A stretch of DNA of 64,000 bases from Streptomyces sp. Tu 3180 (GTDB lineage: Bacteria > Actinomycetota > Actinomycetes > Streptomycetales > Streptomycetaceae). Position numbers and translations under genes: made by a program. The notes under the pieces are model-generated. The model was not told the origin of the DNA. It searched no databases and worked only from the letters and a program-made list of their open reading frames with translations. The stretch spans positions 1,820,501 through 1,884,500 of the forward strand of contig NZ_WOXS01000002.1 in NCBI RefSeq assembly GCF_009852415.1, written 5' to 3'. This document shows positions 43,822 through 52,092 of the stretch, one piece after another (position 1 is the first letter of the stretch; each line of letters starts with the position of its first letter).

Positions 43822-45468
43822 CTACGAGGGGCGGGCCATGGCCTTGACGAAGGCGCGCTCGACGTCGGCGGCGGACAGGACGCCGTAGATCTCCCCGGTC
43901 TCCTCGACCACCAGGTACTCGGTGGCGGGGGTGGCCCGCAGGGCGTCCAGGAGCTCCTCGCCGGCGAGCTCCGCGGACACGCGCATGCCGTCGGTGAGGT
44001 CCTGGGCGAGTCCGCCGACGGGCACCCAGGGGCGGCGGTGCTCGGGTACGCCGACGATGGCGGCCTCGCGGACCAGGGAGAGGGGGGCGCCGTCGGCGTC
44101 GACGACGACGAGGGCGCGGGCGCCGGCGGCGTTGGCGCGGCGCAGGGCCTCGGAGAGCGGGGTGTCGGTCTCGACGGGGACGGCACGGCGGGTGAGGGCG
44201 CGGGCGCGCAGTTCGGGCAGGTGCTCGCGCAGGCGGGCCATGCGCAGGCTGTTGCCGGCGCCGGTCCAGATGATCGCGGCGAGGATGGCGGCGAGCAGCG
44301 CGTCCAGGACGGTGTCCATGCCGACGTTGTCCACGGCGTCGGAGCCGAGGGCCCCGGACTGGGTGAGCAGGGGGAGGCCGATCAGGACGGAGATGGCGAG
44401 GGCGCGGCCGACCCAGGCGGCGGCGATGGTGCCGGTCATCGGCTTGCCGCTGAGTTTCCAGACGACGGCGCGCAGCATGCGGCCGCCGTCCAGGGGGAGG
44501 CCGGGCAGGAGGTTGAAGACGGCCACGATGAGGTTGGAGATCATCAGGCCGGCCAGCAGGACGCCGGGGACGGAGCCGGGGTCCACCGCGAGCAGGGCCA
44601 GGTAGAACAGGCCGGACAGGACGAGGGAGAGCAGCGGGCCGACGAAGGCGAGGACGAACTCGCGGCCGGGCGTCTCGGCCTCCTTCTCGATCTCGGAGAC
44701 GCCGCCGAAGAACTGGAGCTGGATGCGGCGCACCGGGAGTTCGAAGCGGAGGGCGGCGAGCGTGTGGGCGAGCTCGTGCACCAGCACGGAGGCGTAGAAG
44801 GCGACCGCGAAGAACAGGGAGACCAGGTAGCTGGCGGCACCCAGTTCGGGCAGCACGCGGTCGATCTGCCCGCCGAACACCCAGGTGATGAGGAGGGCGA
44901 CGAGGAACCAGCTGGGCGCGACGTACACGGGCACCCCGAACGGCCGCCCCATCAGCAGGCCGCGCTGTTTCTCCTGGGGCCGCTGCGGCGCGGGTGCCTT
45001 CTCGGCGCCCGAGCGGGCGAGCGTGCGGTCGGCGTGCTGGGGCTCGGGGGTGGCGGCCGGGTGTCCGTCTCCGGAGGCGCCCTCCCGGGTGACCCGCGGG
45101 GCGGGGGCGCCGGCGTCGGGGGCTCCGTGCCCGCCGGCCCCGGGGGCCGGGCGGGGCTCGGACTCCGCGGGCACGGGGGCGGGGTCCTGGTCCGCGGACG
45201 CGGTGTGCGCGTCCCCGCCGTCGCCCTCCCCGCCGGTCCCGGCGGCCGCGGGGGTCCGTCCGGCGGCGGGCCCGTCGGGTGCCGGGGTGCCGTCGGGTGG
45301 GCCGCCGGGGCGGCGGTCCGCCCGCTCGTCGGCGGACCGGTCTGCGGTGGTGGAGCGGTCGTCGGCCTCGTGGGGGGCGTCGTCGGGGCCCTGGGCCCGG
45401 GGCCCCGTGTGCTCGGCCGACTCGTCGTTGCCGGACCGCGGCCGCCCGCGCCCGCCGCTTACGTCCAC
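43822..45468 (-). CDS. Site-2 protease family (M50) membrane metalloprotease with CBS domains
   Basis: This 548-residue protein starts at GTG 45468 after GAGGGG. Residues 1-170 are disordered and Pro/Gly/Asp-rich. The membrane part has about six TM segments with zinc motif VLVHELAHTLAAL (HExxH) and the second site NLLPGLPLDGGRML (residues about 325-338), as in the SpoIVFB/S2P group. The C-terminus (from about 430) has two CBS domains, which may sense nucleotide level. The substrate is unknown; anti-sigma factors are the common targets in this family. Confidence 0.93.
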   Translation of the reverse strand: MDVSGGRGRPRSGNDESAEHTGPRAQGPDDAPHEADDRSTTADRSADERADRRPGGPPDGTPAPDGPAAGRTPAAAGTGGEGDGGDAHTASADQDPAPVPAESEPRPAPGAGGHGAPDAGAPAPRVTREGASGDGHPAATPEPQHADRTLARSGAEKAPAPQRPQEKQRGLLMGRPFGVPVYVAPSWFLVALLITWVFGGQIDRVLPELGAASYLVSLFFAVAFYASVLVHELAHTLAALRFELPVRRIQLQFFGGVSEIEKEAETPGREFVLAFVGPLLSLVLSGLFYLALLAVDPGSVPGVLLAGLMISNLIVAVFNLLPGLPLDGGRMLRAVVWKLSGKPMTGTIAAAWVGRALAISVLIGLPLLTQSGALGSDAVDNVGMDTVLDALLAAILAAIIWTGAGNSLRMARLREHLPELRARALTRRAVPVETDTPLSEALRRANAAGARALVVVDADGAPLSLVREAAIVGVPEHRRPWVPVGGLAQDLTDGMRVSAELAGEELLDALRATPATEYLVVEETGEIYGVLSAADVERAFVKAMARPS

Positions 45469-45715
45469 CGGTGTCCCCTCGTTCGCTGCGTCTCCCGCTC
45501 CTGCCGGGCGGGAGGGTACCGAGTCGATGGTATGCGGCCTTCGCCACCCGTTTCGCCCCGGCACCCCAGTCACTTCCCGTCCGTCGCCGCGTCTCCTGCC
45601 CCCCTCCTTCCCCTTCTCCTCCTCCGGTCACCCCGGCCCCGTCCCCCGTCGCGCCGCCGTCCCCGGTTCGTCCACAGGCGCCGGCCGGGGGTGGGGCGCT
45701 GTCGGCACCGGGCCG

Positions 45716-45721
45716 TAAGGT
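45716..45721 (+). promoter_or_regulatory. -10 element for a leaderless RecB-like mRNA
   Basis: TAAGGT ends 8 bp before the ATG at 45730; no ribosome site separates them. Confidence 0.5.
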
Positions 45722-45729
45722 CTGTGGAC

Positions 45730-46698
45730 ATGGAGACGAGCACCGAGGGCGCGGCGCGCCCCGACAGCGGCCCGGTCGCGGCGGCCGATCCGCCGGTCAC
45801 GGCCGGTCCGGCGGCAGCGGACACGCAGGTGACGACCGGGACCCCCGCCGTACCGCCCGCCTCGCTGTCCCCCTCGCGTGCGAGCGACTTCATGCAGTGC
45901 CCGCTGCTGTACCGGTTCCGGGTCATCGACCGGCTCCCCGAGAAACCGAGCGAGGCGGCGACCAGGGGCACGCTGGTGCACGCCGTGCTGGAGCGGCTCT
46001 TCGACGCCCCGCCGGCCGAGCGCACCGCGCCGCGCGCGAAGGCGCTGCTCCCGGGTCAGTGGGACCGGCTGCGGGAGTCCCGGCCGGAGGTCGTGGAGCT
46101 GTTCGCCGACGATCCGGACGGCGAGCGGCTGGCGCGCTGGCTGGCGGAGGCGGAGCGGCTGGTCGAGCGCTGGTTCACGCTCGAGGACCCGAGCCGGCTG
46201 GAGCCCGCCGAGCGGGAGCTGTTCGTCGAGGCCGAGCTGGACTCGGGGCTGAGGCTGCGCGGCATCATCGACCGGGTCGACGTGGCGCCCACCGGCGAGG
46301 TGCGCATCGTCGACTACAAGACGGGCAAGGCGCCCCGGCCGGAGTACGCCGAGGGCGCGCTGTTCCAGATGAAGTTCTACGCCCTGGTGGTGTGGCGGCT
46401 GAAGAAGGTGGTCCCGCGCCGGCTCCAGCTCGTGTACCTGGGCAGTGGCGACGTGCTGACCTACGACCCCGTCCTCGCCGATCTGGAGCGGGTCGAGCGC
46501 AAGCTGCTCGCGCTGTGGGACGCGATCCGGACGGCGACCGAGACGGGCGACTGGCGTCCGCGCCCCACCAAGCTGTGCGGCTGGTGCGACCACCAGGCGC
46601 ACTGCCCGGAGTTCGGCGGCACTCCCCCGCCGTATCCGCTGCCGGTGAGGGCGGCTGAGTCCGGCGGGGCCCAACAGGGCAGAATGGGGCCGGACTAG
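45730..46698 (+). CDS. RecB-family (PD-(D/E)XK) nuclease, probable 4Fe-4S
   Basis: This 322-residue nuclease domain protein has its catalytic Asp/Lys in GIIDRVDV and IVDYKTGK, and an upstream His in GTLVHAVLERLF. The Cys in FMQCPLLYRFR together with CGWCDHQAHC near the C-terminus matches the AddB-like 4Fe-4S arrangement. ATG 45730 is set by the -10 element; the Thr/Ala-rich first 50 residues are disordered. It is divergent from the M50 protease. The related mycobacterial gene sits beside trmI, so this is conserved synteny. Confidence 0.93.
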   Translation: METSTEGAARPDSGPVAAADPPVTAGPAAADTQVTTGTPAVPPASLSPSRASDFMQCPLLYRFRVIDRLPEKPSEAATRGTLVHAVLERLFDAPPAERTAPRAKALLPGQWDRLRESRPEVVELFADDPDGERLARWLAEAERLVERWFTLEDPSRLEPAERELFVEAELDSGLRLRGIIDRVDVAPTGEVRIVDYKTGKAPRPEYAEGALFQMKFYALVVWRLKKVVPRRLQLVYLGSGDVLTYDPVLADLERVERKLLALWDAIRTATETGDWRPRPTKLCGWCDHQAHCPEFGGTPPPYPLPVRAAESGGAQQGRMGPD

Positions 46699-46712
46699 CG
46701 AAGGAGACTTAC

Positions 46713-47384
46713 GTGGCCATCCGCGTCCTACTGGTCGACGACCAGCCGCTGCTGCGTACGGGCTTCCGGATGATTCTGGAGGCGGAGCAGGACATCGCGG
46801 TCGTCGGCGAGGCCGGGGACGGCCTCCAGGCCCTGGACCAGGTGCGGGCGCTGCAGCCCGACGTGGTGCTGATGGACATCCGCATGCCGCGGATGGACGG
46901 CGTGGAGGCGACCCGGCAGATCACCGGTCCCGAGCGGAACGGGCCGGCGAAGGTGCTGGTGCTGACGACGTTCGACCTGGACGAGTACGTGGTGGAGGCG
47001 CTGAAGGCGGGCGCCAGCGGCTTCCTGCTGAAGGACGCTCCGGCCAACGAGCTGGTGCAGGCGATCCGCGTGGTGGCCGCCGGGGAGGCGATGCTCGCGC
47101 CGAGCATCACGCGCCGGCTGCTCGACAAGTACGCCACGCACCTGCCGTCCGGTGAGGAGCCGGTGCCGGACACGCTGCACACGCTGACCGAGCGCGAGGT
47201 CGAGGTGCTGAAGCTGGTGGCGCGCGGGCTGTCCAACGCGGAGATCGCCGCCGACCTGTTCGTCAGCGAGACCACCGTCAAGACGCACGTCGGTCATGTC
47301 CTGACCAAGCTGGGGCTGCGCGACCGGGTGCAGGCCGCGGTGTACGCCTACGAGAGCGGGCTGGTGCGCCCCGGCGCGCAGTGA
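46713..47384 (+). CDS. NarL/FixJ-family response regulator (orphan)
   Basis: This 223-residue response regulator has its receiver in residues about 3-118 with acidic pocket Asp9-Asp10, phosphoacceptor Asp55 (VVLMDIRMP) and Lys in FLLKDAPA. The LuxR-type HTH is near 155-215 (LTEREVEVLKLVARGLSNAE). GTG 46713 follows AAGGAG, 14 bp after the nuclease stop, so the two are cotranscribed. No histidine kinase gene is adjacent, so its partner is elsewhere or absent. Confidence 0.94.
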   Translation: MAIRVLLVDDQPLLRTGFRMILEAEQDIAVVGEAGDGLQALDQVRALQPDVVLMDIRMPRMDGVEATRQITGPERNGPAKVLVLTTFDLDEYVVEALKAGASGFLLKDAPANELVQAIRVVAAGEAMLAPSITRRLLDKYATHLPSGEEPVPDTLHTLTEREVEVLKLVARGLSNAEIAADLFVSETTVKTHVGHVLTKLGLRDRVQAAVYAYESGLVRPGAQ

Positions 47385-47418
47385 CGCGGCCCGTCCGGCC
47401 GCCGTGCGGGACGTGACG

Positions 47419-47462
47419 ACGCAGGGGGCGCCCCCTTCCCGCGGGAAGGGGGCGCCCCCTGC
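47419..47462. terminator. Bidirectional terminator between response regulator and binding protein genes
   Basis: A 21-bp perfect stem with a 2-base centre (arms 47419-47439 and 47442-47462) in the convergent gap. Confidence 0.85.
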
Positions 47463-47477
47463 GTGGACGCGGCGGGT

Positions 47478-49061
47478 TCAGCCCTTGCGCAGCTCCCAGA
47501 AGCGGAACACGGTGGAGGCGTCGAGGCAGTACTCCAGGCCGTAGACGCCGTCGCGGACGACCGCGTACTGCTTGGCCTGCCAGACGGGGAGGACCGGCAG
47601 TTCCTGGGCGACGATGTCCTGGAGCCGGCCGAACTCCTTGTCGGTGGCGGAGCGGTCGGTCTGCGCGGCGGTGCGCGGGATGAGCGAGCCGGTGATGGTG
47701 TCGTTCTCGTAGTTGTTGCCCAGCACGTTGCCCTTGCCGAAGAAGGGACCCGTGAAGTTGTCGGCGTCCGGGTAGTCGGGCACCCAGCCCTTGACGTAGA
47801 CGCCGTACCTGCCGGCCGCGACGTCCTTCTCGTACTGCTCGAAGCCGACGGACCTCATCTCCGCGTCGAACAGTCCGCTGGCGTTGAGCTGCTCGGCGAT
47901 CGCGGCCAGTTCCTGGTCGGTGGCGGGACCGTAGCGGGAGGGGGTGGACCACAGGGTGAGCTTCACCTTGCCGGTGATGCCCTCCTCCCGCAGCGCGGCG
48001 GCGGCCTTGGCCCGGGAGGGGCGGGCGCCGTAGGTGTCGAAGAAGGCGGTGTTGTGGCCGGCGATGCCGGCCGGGATGATCGAGTACAGCGGGGTGGCCG
48101 TGCCCTCGTGGACCTCGTGGATGAGGGCGTCGCGGTCGAGCAGGTGGGCGACGGCCTTGCGGACGCCGAGCCTCCCGGCGACCGGGTGGTCCATGTTGAA
48201 GACCAGGTGCTGGACTTCGGCGCTGCTGCCCTCGACGACCTCGATGCCGCCGGTGCCGTCGTCGGCCTTCTCGATGTCGGTGATGTCCCCGGCGGTGAGG
48301 CCGCGGTAGGCGATGTCGACCTCGGCGCCCTGGACGGCCTTCTTGAGGGCGGCCTGGTCGCCGTGGAAGAACTCCAGCGTCACACCGGAGTTCTTCGTCT
48401 CGACGGTGCCCCGGTAGTGCTCGTTGACGGAGAAGACGGCCCGGTCGTCGCCGAACGAGTCCAGCTTGTAGGGGCCGGAGCCGACCGCCTCGCCGTCCTC
48501 ACGCAGCCCGTTCGCGTCGTACTGGCGGTGGTCGACGATGGAGCCGGCGCCGGAGGCGATCTTGCTGGGGAAGGTGGCGTCGGGCGTGTTGAGTTCGAAG
48601 ACGACCGTCTTCTCGTCCGGCGTCCTGACCTTCTCCAGCATCGGGAACATGATCGCGGGACCGTCGGGGTGGTTGATCCTCAGCATGCGGTCGAAGGAGA
48701 ACTTCACGTCCTTCGAGGTGAGCGGGTCACCGTTGCTGAACTTGAGACCGTCCCTCAGGGTGCACGTGTACACCTTGGTCCCGGTGTCCGTGAAACCGCA
48801 CTCCTCGGCGGCCTCCGGCTGCGGCTCGGTGGCCCCCTTGGGGAAGCTGAGCAGCGACTGGAAGACGTTGTTGAACAACAGCCAGGAGCCGGGGTCGTAA
48901 CCGGAGGCGGGGTCGGTGGCGAGGACGTCGTCGGACACTCCCACCACGATGCCGGAGCCGTCGGCCCCGGAGCCGCCGTTCTCCGACCCGCAGCCGGTCA
49001 ACAGGCCGGAGGCCAGCCCCGCCACGATCGGCAGGACCGGCCACTGGTTGCGCAGGTTCAC
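47478..49061 (-). CDS. ABC transporter solute-binding lipoprotein (family 5)
   Basis: This 527-residue extracytoplasmic receptor of the peptide/nickel family 5 has a signal with lipobox GLLTGC. Family segments seen: TCTLRDGLKFSNGDPLTSKD followed by VKFSFDRML, the VGSGPYKLDSF turn, and GWVPDYPDADNFTGPFF. It is encoded 67 bp after its close paralogue (49129-50733). The pair has no permease or ATPase nearby, so they presumably serve a transporter encoded elsewhere. The oligopeptide-like substrate is inferred from family. Confidence 0.92.
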   Translation of the reverse strand: MNLRNQWPVLPIVAGLASGLLTGCGSENGGSGADGSGIVVGVSDDVLATDPASGYDPGSWLLFNNVFQSLLSFPKGATEPQPEAAEECGFTDTGTKVYTCTLRDGLKFSNGDPLTSKDVKFSFDRMLRINHPDGPAIMFPMLEKVRTPDEKTVVFELNTPDATFPSKIASGAGSIVDHRQYDANGLREDGEAVGSGPYKLDSFGDDRAVFSVNEHYRGTVETKNSGVTLEFFHGDQAALKKAVQGAEVDIAYRGLTAGDITDIEKADDGTGGIEVVEGSSAEVQHLVFNMDHPVAGRLGVRKAVAHLLDRDALIHEVHEGTATPLYSIIPAGIAGHNTAFFDTYGARPSRAKAAAALREEGITGKVKLTLWSTPSRYGPATDQELAAIAEQLNASGLFDAEMRSVGFEQYEKDVAAGRYGVYVKGWVPDYPDADNFTGPFFGKGNVLGNNYENDTITGSLIPRTAAQTDRSATDKEFGRLQDIVAQELPVLPVWQAKQYAVVRDGVYGLEYCLDASTVFRFWELRKG

Positions 49062-49087
49062 GCGTGTACCTCTGTCGTCGGTTCGGT

Positions 49088-49117
49088 GTCCCGGGCCGTG
49101 CTCCCCCGGCCCGGGAC
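49088..49117 (-). terminator. Hairpin between the two binding-protein genes
   Basis: An 11-bp stem (GTCCCGGGCCG/CGGCCCGGGAC) with an 8-base loop, 12 bp after the stop of the upstream gene. The downstream paralogue may therefore have its own promoter or depend on read-through. Confidence 0.6.
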
Positions 49118-49128
49118 GGTGCGATCCG

Positions 49129-50733
49129 TCAGCCGCTCACGCCGCGGCCGAGCTCCCACAGCTGGAGGGTGGAGGAGGAGTTGACCGCGTAGGCGGTGCC
49201 CGTGATGCCGTCGCGCGCGGCGATGTACTGCTTGCCCTGCCACAGCGGCAGCACCGGGACCTCCTTCGCCACGATGTCCTGGATGTCCGTCAGGCTGTCG
49301 GAGGCGGCCAGCCGGTCGGCCTGGCGGCGGGACTCGGGGATCAGGTCGTTGCGGATCTCGCCGTTGACGTACGGCGAACCGAGGAAGTTGTCCTCGTCGA
49401 GGAACGGGGCGAGGAAGCTGTCGGCGTCCGGGAAGTCGGGGAACCAACCCATGCCGTAGACGTCGTACTGGCCCTTCTGTCCGGCCGGACGGAAGGTCGA
49501 CCAGGGGGCGCCCTCGATGGAGACGTCGAACAGGCCGCTGTCGTTGAGCTGCTTCTGGAGCTGCTCGAACTCCTTCTTGGTGGCCGGGCCGTAGTGGTCG
49601 GTGGTGTAGTGCAGCGTCACCTTCACCGGGGTGCTGACCCCGGCCCCCTCCAGCAGGTTGCGGGCCTTGGCGGTGCTGGGCTCGCCGTACTTGTTGAAGA
49701 ACGAGTTGGAGTGGCCGGTGATGCTCGCCGGGACCAGCGAGTACAGCGGCTCGGCCTGGGAGCCGTAGACCTTGGAGATCAGCTCGCTGCGGTTGACGAT
49801 CTGGGCCATCGCCTGGCGGACCGCCGTGTCCTTCACGGTCTCGGCCTCGGTGTTGAAGGCCAGGTAGCGGATCTCCAGACCGGGCATCTCGACCAGGTCG
49901 ACGTCGTCGTCGGCGTTGCCCGCGAGCTCGCGGATCTGCTCCGGCGACATGCTGCGGGACATGACGTCGATGTCACCCTTCTCCAGCGCGGCGCCCATGG
50001 CGTCGGCGTCCTCGAAGGAGACCATCTCGACCTTGTCGTTGTTCACCTCCAACGCCCCCTTGTAGGAGGGGTTCTTGGTGAACGTCGCCCGGACCAGCTC
50101 GCCGCCCTCGACCTCCGCGTCCAGGGTGTACGGACCCGAGCCCTCGGCCTCGAAGCCCTCGCGCAGCTTGTCCTTCGCGTAGTCGTCCGGGTTGACGATG
50201 CCGGCGACCGGGGTGGACAGCTTGTACGGGAAGGTCGCGTCGGCGGTCTTGAGGTGGAAGATCACCTCGCGGTCGCCCTGCGTCTCGACGGTGTCGATGG
50301 TGGACAGCAGCGCGGACACACCGCTGTCGGCCTTGATCGAGCGGGCACGGTCGATGGAGTACTTCACGTCGGCGGCGGTCACCTCGCCGCCGTCCGCGAA
50401 CTTCAGGCCGTCGCGCAGGGTGCAGCTGTAGCGCTCGTTGCCGGCGTCGGTGAAGCCGCAGGACTCGGCGGCCTCGGGCACCGGCTCGCCGTCGCCGCGC
50501 GGCTGGATCATCAGGGTCTGCACGGTCTGGCGCAGGATGTTCCAGGTGCCGACGTCGTAGGCGTAGGCCGGGTCGAGGGGCGCGGGGGCTTCCTTCGAGG
50601 CGGTGAACCGGTCCGTGGTGCCGACGGTGATCGCGTCGCCGTCGCCGCTCCCGCTCTCGGTGTCACCACAGGCGGCGAGCACCGGCGCGAGCAGGCCCAT
50701 CGCGGCCGCCAGCACCAAAGTCTTGCGGTTCAT
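49129..50733 (-). CDS. ABC transporter solute-binding lipoprotein (family 5)
   Basis: This 534-residue lipoprotein has a signal peptide with lipobox VLAAC. It shares the same order of segments as its neighbour: SCTLRDGLKFADGGEVTAAD, EGSGPYTLDAE, GWFPDFPDADSFLAPFLDED and LPVLPLWQGKQYIAARDGI near the end. The two are probably a tandem duplication that has diverged. The ATG at 50733 follows CTGGAG. The substrate is not readable. Confidence 0.92.
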   Translation of the reverse strand: MNRKTLVLAAAMGLLAPVLAACGDTESGSGDGDAITVGTTDRFTASKEAPAPLDPAYAYDVGTWNILRQTVQTLMIQPRGDGEPVPEAAESCGFTDAGNERYSCTLRDGLKFADGGEVTAADVKYSIDRARSIKADSGVSALLSTIDTVETQGDREVIFHLKTADATFPYKLSTPVAGIVNPDDYAKDKLREGFEAEGSGPYTLDAEVEGGELVRATFTKNPSYKGALEVNNDKVEMVSFEDADAMGAALEKGDIDVMSRSMSPEQIRELAGNADDDVDLVEMPGLEIRYLAFNTEAETVKDTAVRQAMAQIVNRSELISKVYGSQAEPLYSLVPASITGHSNSFFNKYGEPSTAKARNLLEGAGVSTPVKVTLHYTTDHYGPATKKEFEQLQKQLNDSGLFDVSIEGAPWSTFRPAGQKGQYDVYGMGWFPDFPDADSFLAPFLDEDNFLGSPYVNGEIRNDLIPESRRQADRLAASDSLTDIQDIVAKEVPVLPLWQGKQYIAARDGITGTAYAVNSSSTLQLWELGRGVSG

Positions 50734-51174
50734 GCTCGAGTTTCTCCAGGACTGTCGACTCCGTGTACCCGGCACGCAGGGTGTCGCAGCGGTTCACGGG
50801 GTAGGGGTGATGTTCTCGCGATGAGATTAGTCCGCGCCCGCAGGAGGGTTCGCAGCCACTGGAGTTGAGCTGTCATCACGCAGTGAAACCAGGTGTGAAC
50901 GCACCGGCAGGTGTGACCGGGGAAGGATTAGTGCAGCATCTCCCCAATCAGGACACAAGGACACGCCGACGAGCACCGAAAAGGGGCGGACAGCACATGC
51001 CGACCCCCCTGTCGACCCCGTCCGGAGTGGCGAACGTCACATACGGAAACAAGTTCGACGGCACAGGAATTCAGCCATCGGCAACGGAACGAATTCCTTC
51101 GGACACGTGTCCGCAAGCTCGGACACGGGCGAGGGGAATTCCGGCCCTAACACCGCTGCACTCTGGGTGAACAC
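50734..51174. other. 441-bp intergenic region with palindromes
   Basis: This gap between a binding-protein gene and the HAD gene has no convincing ORF. It contains GGAATTC/GAATTCC (51066-51072, 51091-51097), a 14-bp palindrome at 51100-51113 and a further GGAATTCC at 51135-51142. It must hold the binding-protein promoter. Confidence 0.5.
51100..51113. promoter_or_regulatory. 14-bp perfect palindrome
   Basis: CGGACACGTGTCCG is fully self-complementary, lies in the intergenic gap 61 bp beyond the HAD stop, and is close to the GAATTC inverted repeats. The binding factor is unknown. Confidence 0.4.
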
Positions 51175-51951
51175 CTAGAGCATTTCCGTCATCAGACCGC
51201 GCAGAAATGTCAGGTCGACGACTTCCAGCGAGGGCACGACGGTACGCCGGACGGCCGGGGCGATCGGGGCCACGGAGGGCACCGCCACGACCTGGCAGCC
51301 CGCCGCCTCGGCGGCGGCGACACCGGTCGCGGTGTCCTCGATGACGGCGCACCGCAGGGGGTCCGCACCGAGCCCGGCGGCGGCCGCCAGATACGGGTCG
51401 GGGTGCGGCTTGGTGCGCGGGACCTCGTCGCCGGCGATCGACAGCGCGAAGTGGTGCGGGCCGAGCGAGGCCAGCACCCGGTCGATGATGCGCCGGTGGG
51501 AGGCGGAGACGAGCGCCGTGGGGATCTCGTGCTCGGACAGCTCGGCCAGCAGGCGCGCGGCGCCCGGCATCAGCGGCAGGGCACGGTCGATGCGGTCCTC
51601 GAACCCGTCGTTCAGCAGCACCGTCAGCTCGGCCAGGTCGATGTCGGCCCCGGTCGCCTCGATCAGGAACCCCGCGCTGCGGGTCATGGGACCGCCGACC
51701 ACGACGTGGCGCCAGGACTCGTCGAGGGTGTGGCCGAGGGAGGCGAAGACCTCCACCTCGACGTCCCACCAGAAGCCCTCGGTGTCCACCAGGGTGCCGT
51801 CCATGTCGAGGAGCACGGCCTGCAGGGCGGTGCCCTCGGCCGCCGGGGCCTTCCCCGCTCGTGGGGGTGTCCCCACTCGGGCGAAGCCGGGAGCGGGGGA
51901 GGAACCGAGGGCTCGGGAAACGGTTCCGGGGGCGGGGACCGTACTGGTCAT
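51175..51951 (-). CDS. HAD-superfamily phosphatase (beta-phosphoglucomutase-like)
   Basis: This 258-residue hydrolase has catalytic DMDGTLVDTEGFWW (Asp nucleophile pair), motif II SAS in TALVSASHR, and late acidic residues in VIEDTATGVAAAEAAGC. The ATG at 51951 follows AAGGAGG. Residues about 14-34 (SPAPGFARVGTPPRAGK inside) come from a palindromic repeat inserted in the coding sequence and are unlike the rest of the family. The function is a small phosphate-ester hydrolase; the substrate is unknown. Confidence 0.9.
   Translation of the reverse strand: MTSTVPAPGTVSRALGSSPAPGFARVGTPPRAGKAPAAEGTALQAVLLDMDGTLVDTEGFWWDVEVEVFASLGHTLDESWRHVVVGGPMTRSAGFLIEATGADIDLAELTVLLNDGFEDRIDRALPLMPGAARLLAELSEHEIPTALVSASHRRIIDRVLASLGPHHFALSIAGDEVPRTKPHPDPYLAAAAGLGADPLRCAVIEDTATGVAAAEAAGCQVVAVPSVAPIAPAVRRTVVPSLEVVDLTFLRGLMTEML
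51852..51898. repeat. Palindromic repeat element inside the HAD coding sequence
   Basis: Outer arms CCCCGCTC (51853-51860) and GAGCGGGG (51891-51898) enclose two small hairpins: GTGGGG/CCCCAC with a 4-base loop, and GGC-GAA-GCC. This cruciform-like structure is typical of extragenic palindromic elements seen repeatedly in Streptomyces genomes, here read through in frame. Confidence 0.6.
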
Positions 51952-51975
51952 CCACGTACCTCCTTGAGGGACGGT

Positions 51976-52007
51976 CAGGCCGGTTCCCCTCGCGGGGAAC
52001 CGGCCTG
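51976..52007 (-). terminator. Terminator of metH
   Basis: A perfect 14-bp stem (CAGGCCGGTTCCCC and complement) with TCGC loop in the 141-bp gap after metH, 24 bp upstream of the HAD start. Confidence 0.75.
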
Positions 52008-52092
52008 CAGTGGACCGACCAGTGTACGTCGTGCGCGGAGCACGTGCCTCTTGTCGCACTCGAGCCCCCGCGACGGGGGGCCTCCGGCGGCC

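Noticed and set aside
50865..51170. Possible 101-codon gene on the + strand
   Set aside because: No ribosome site at the start, poor codon bias, no family; the region is better explained as intergenic with palindromes.
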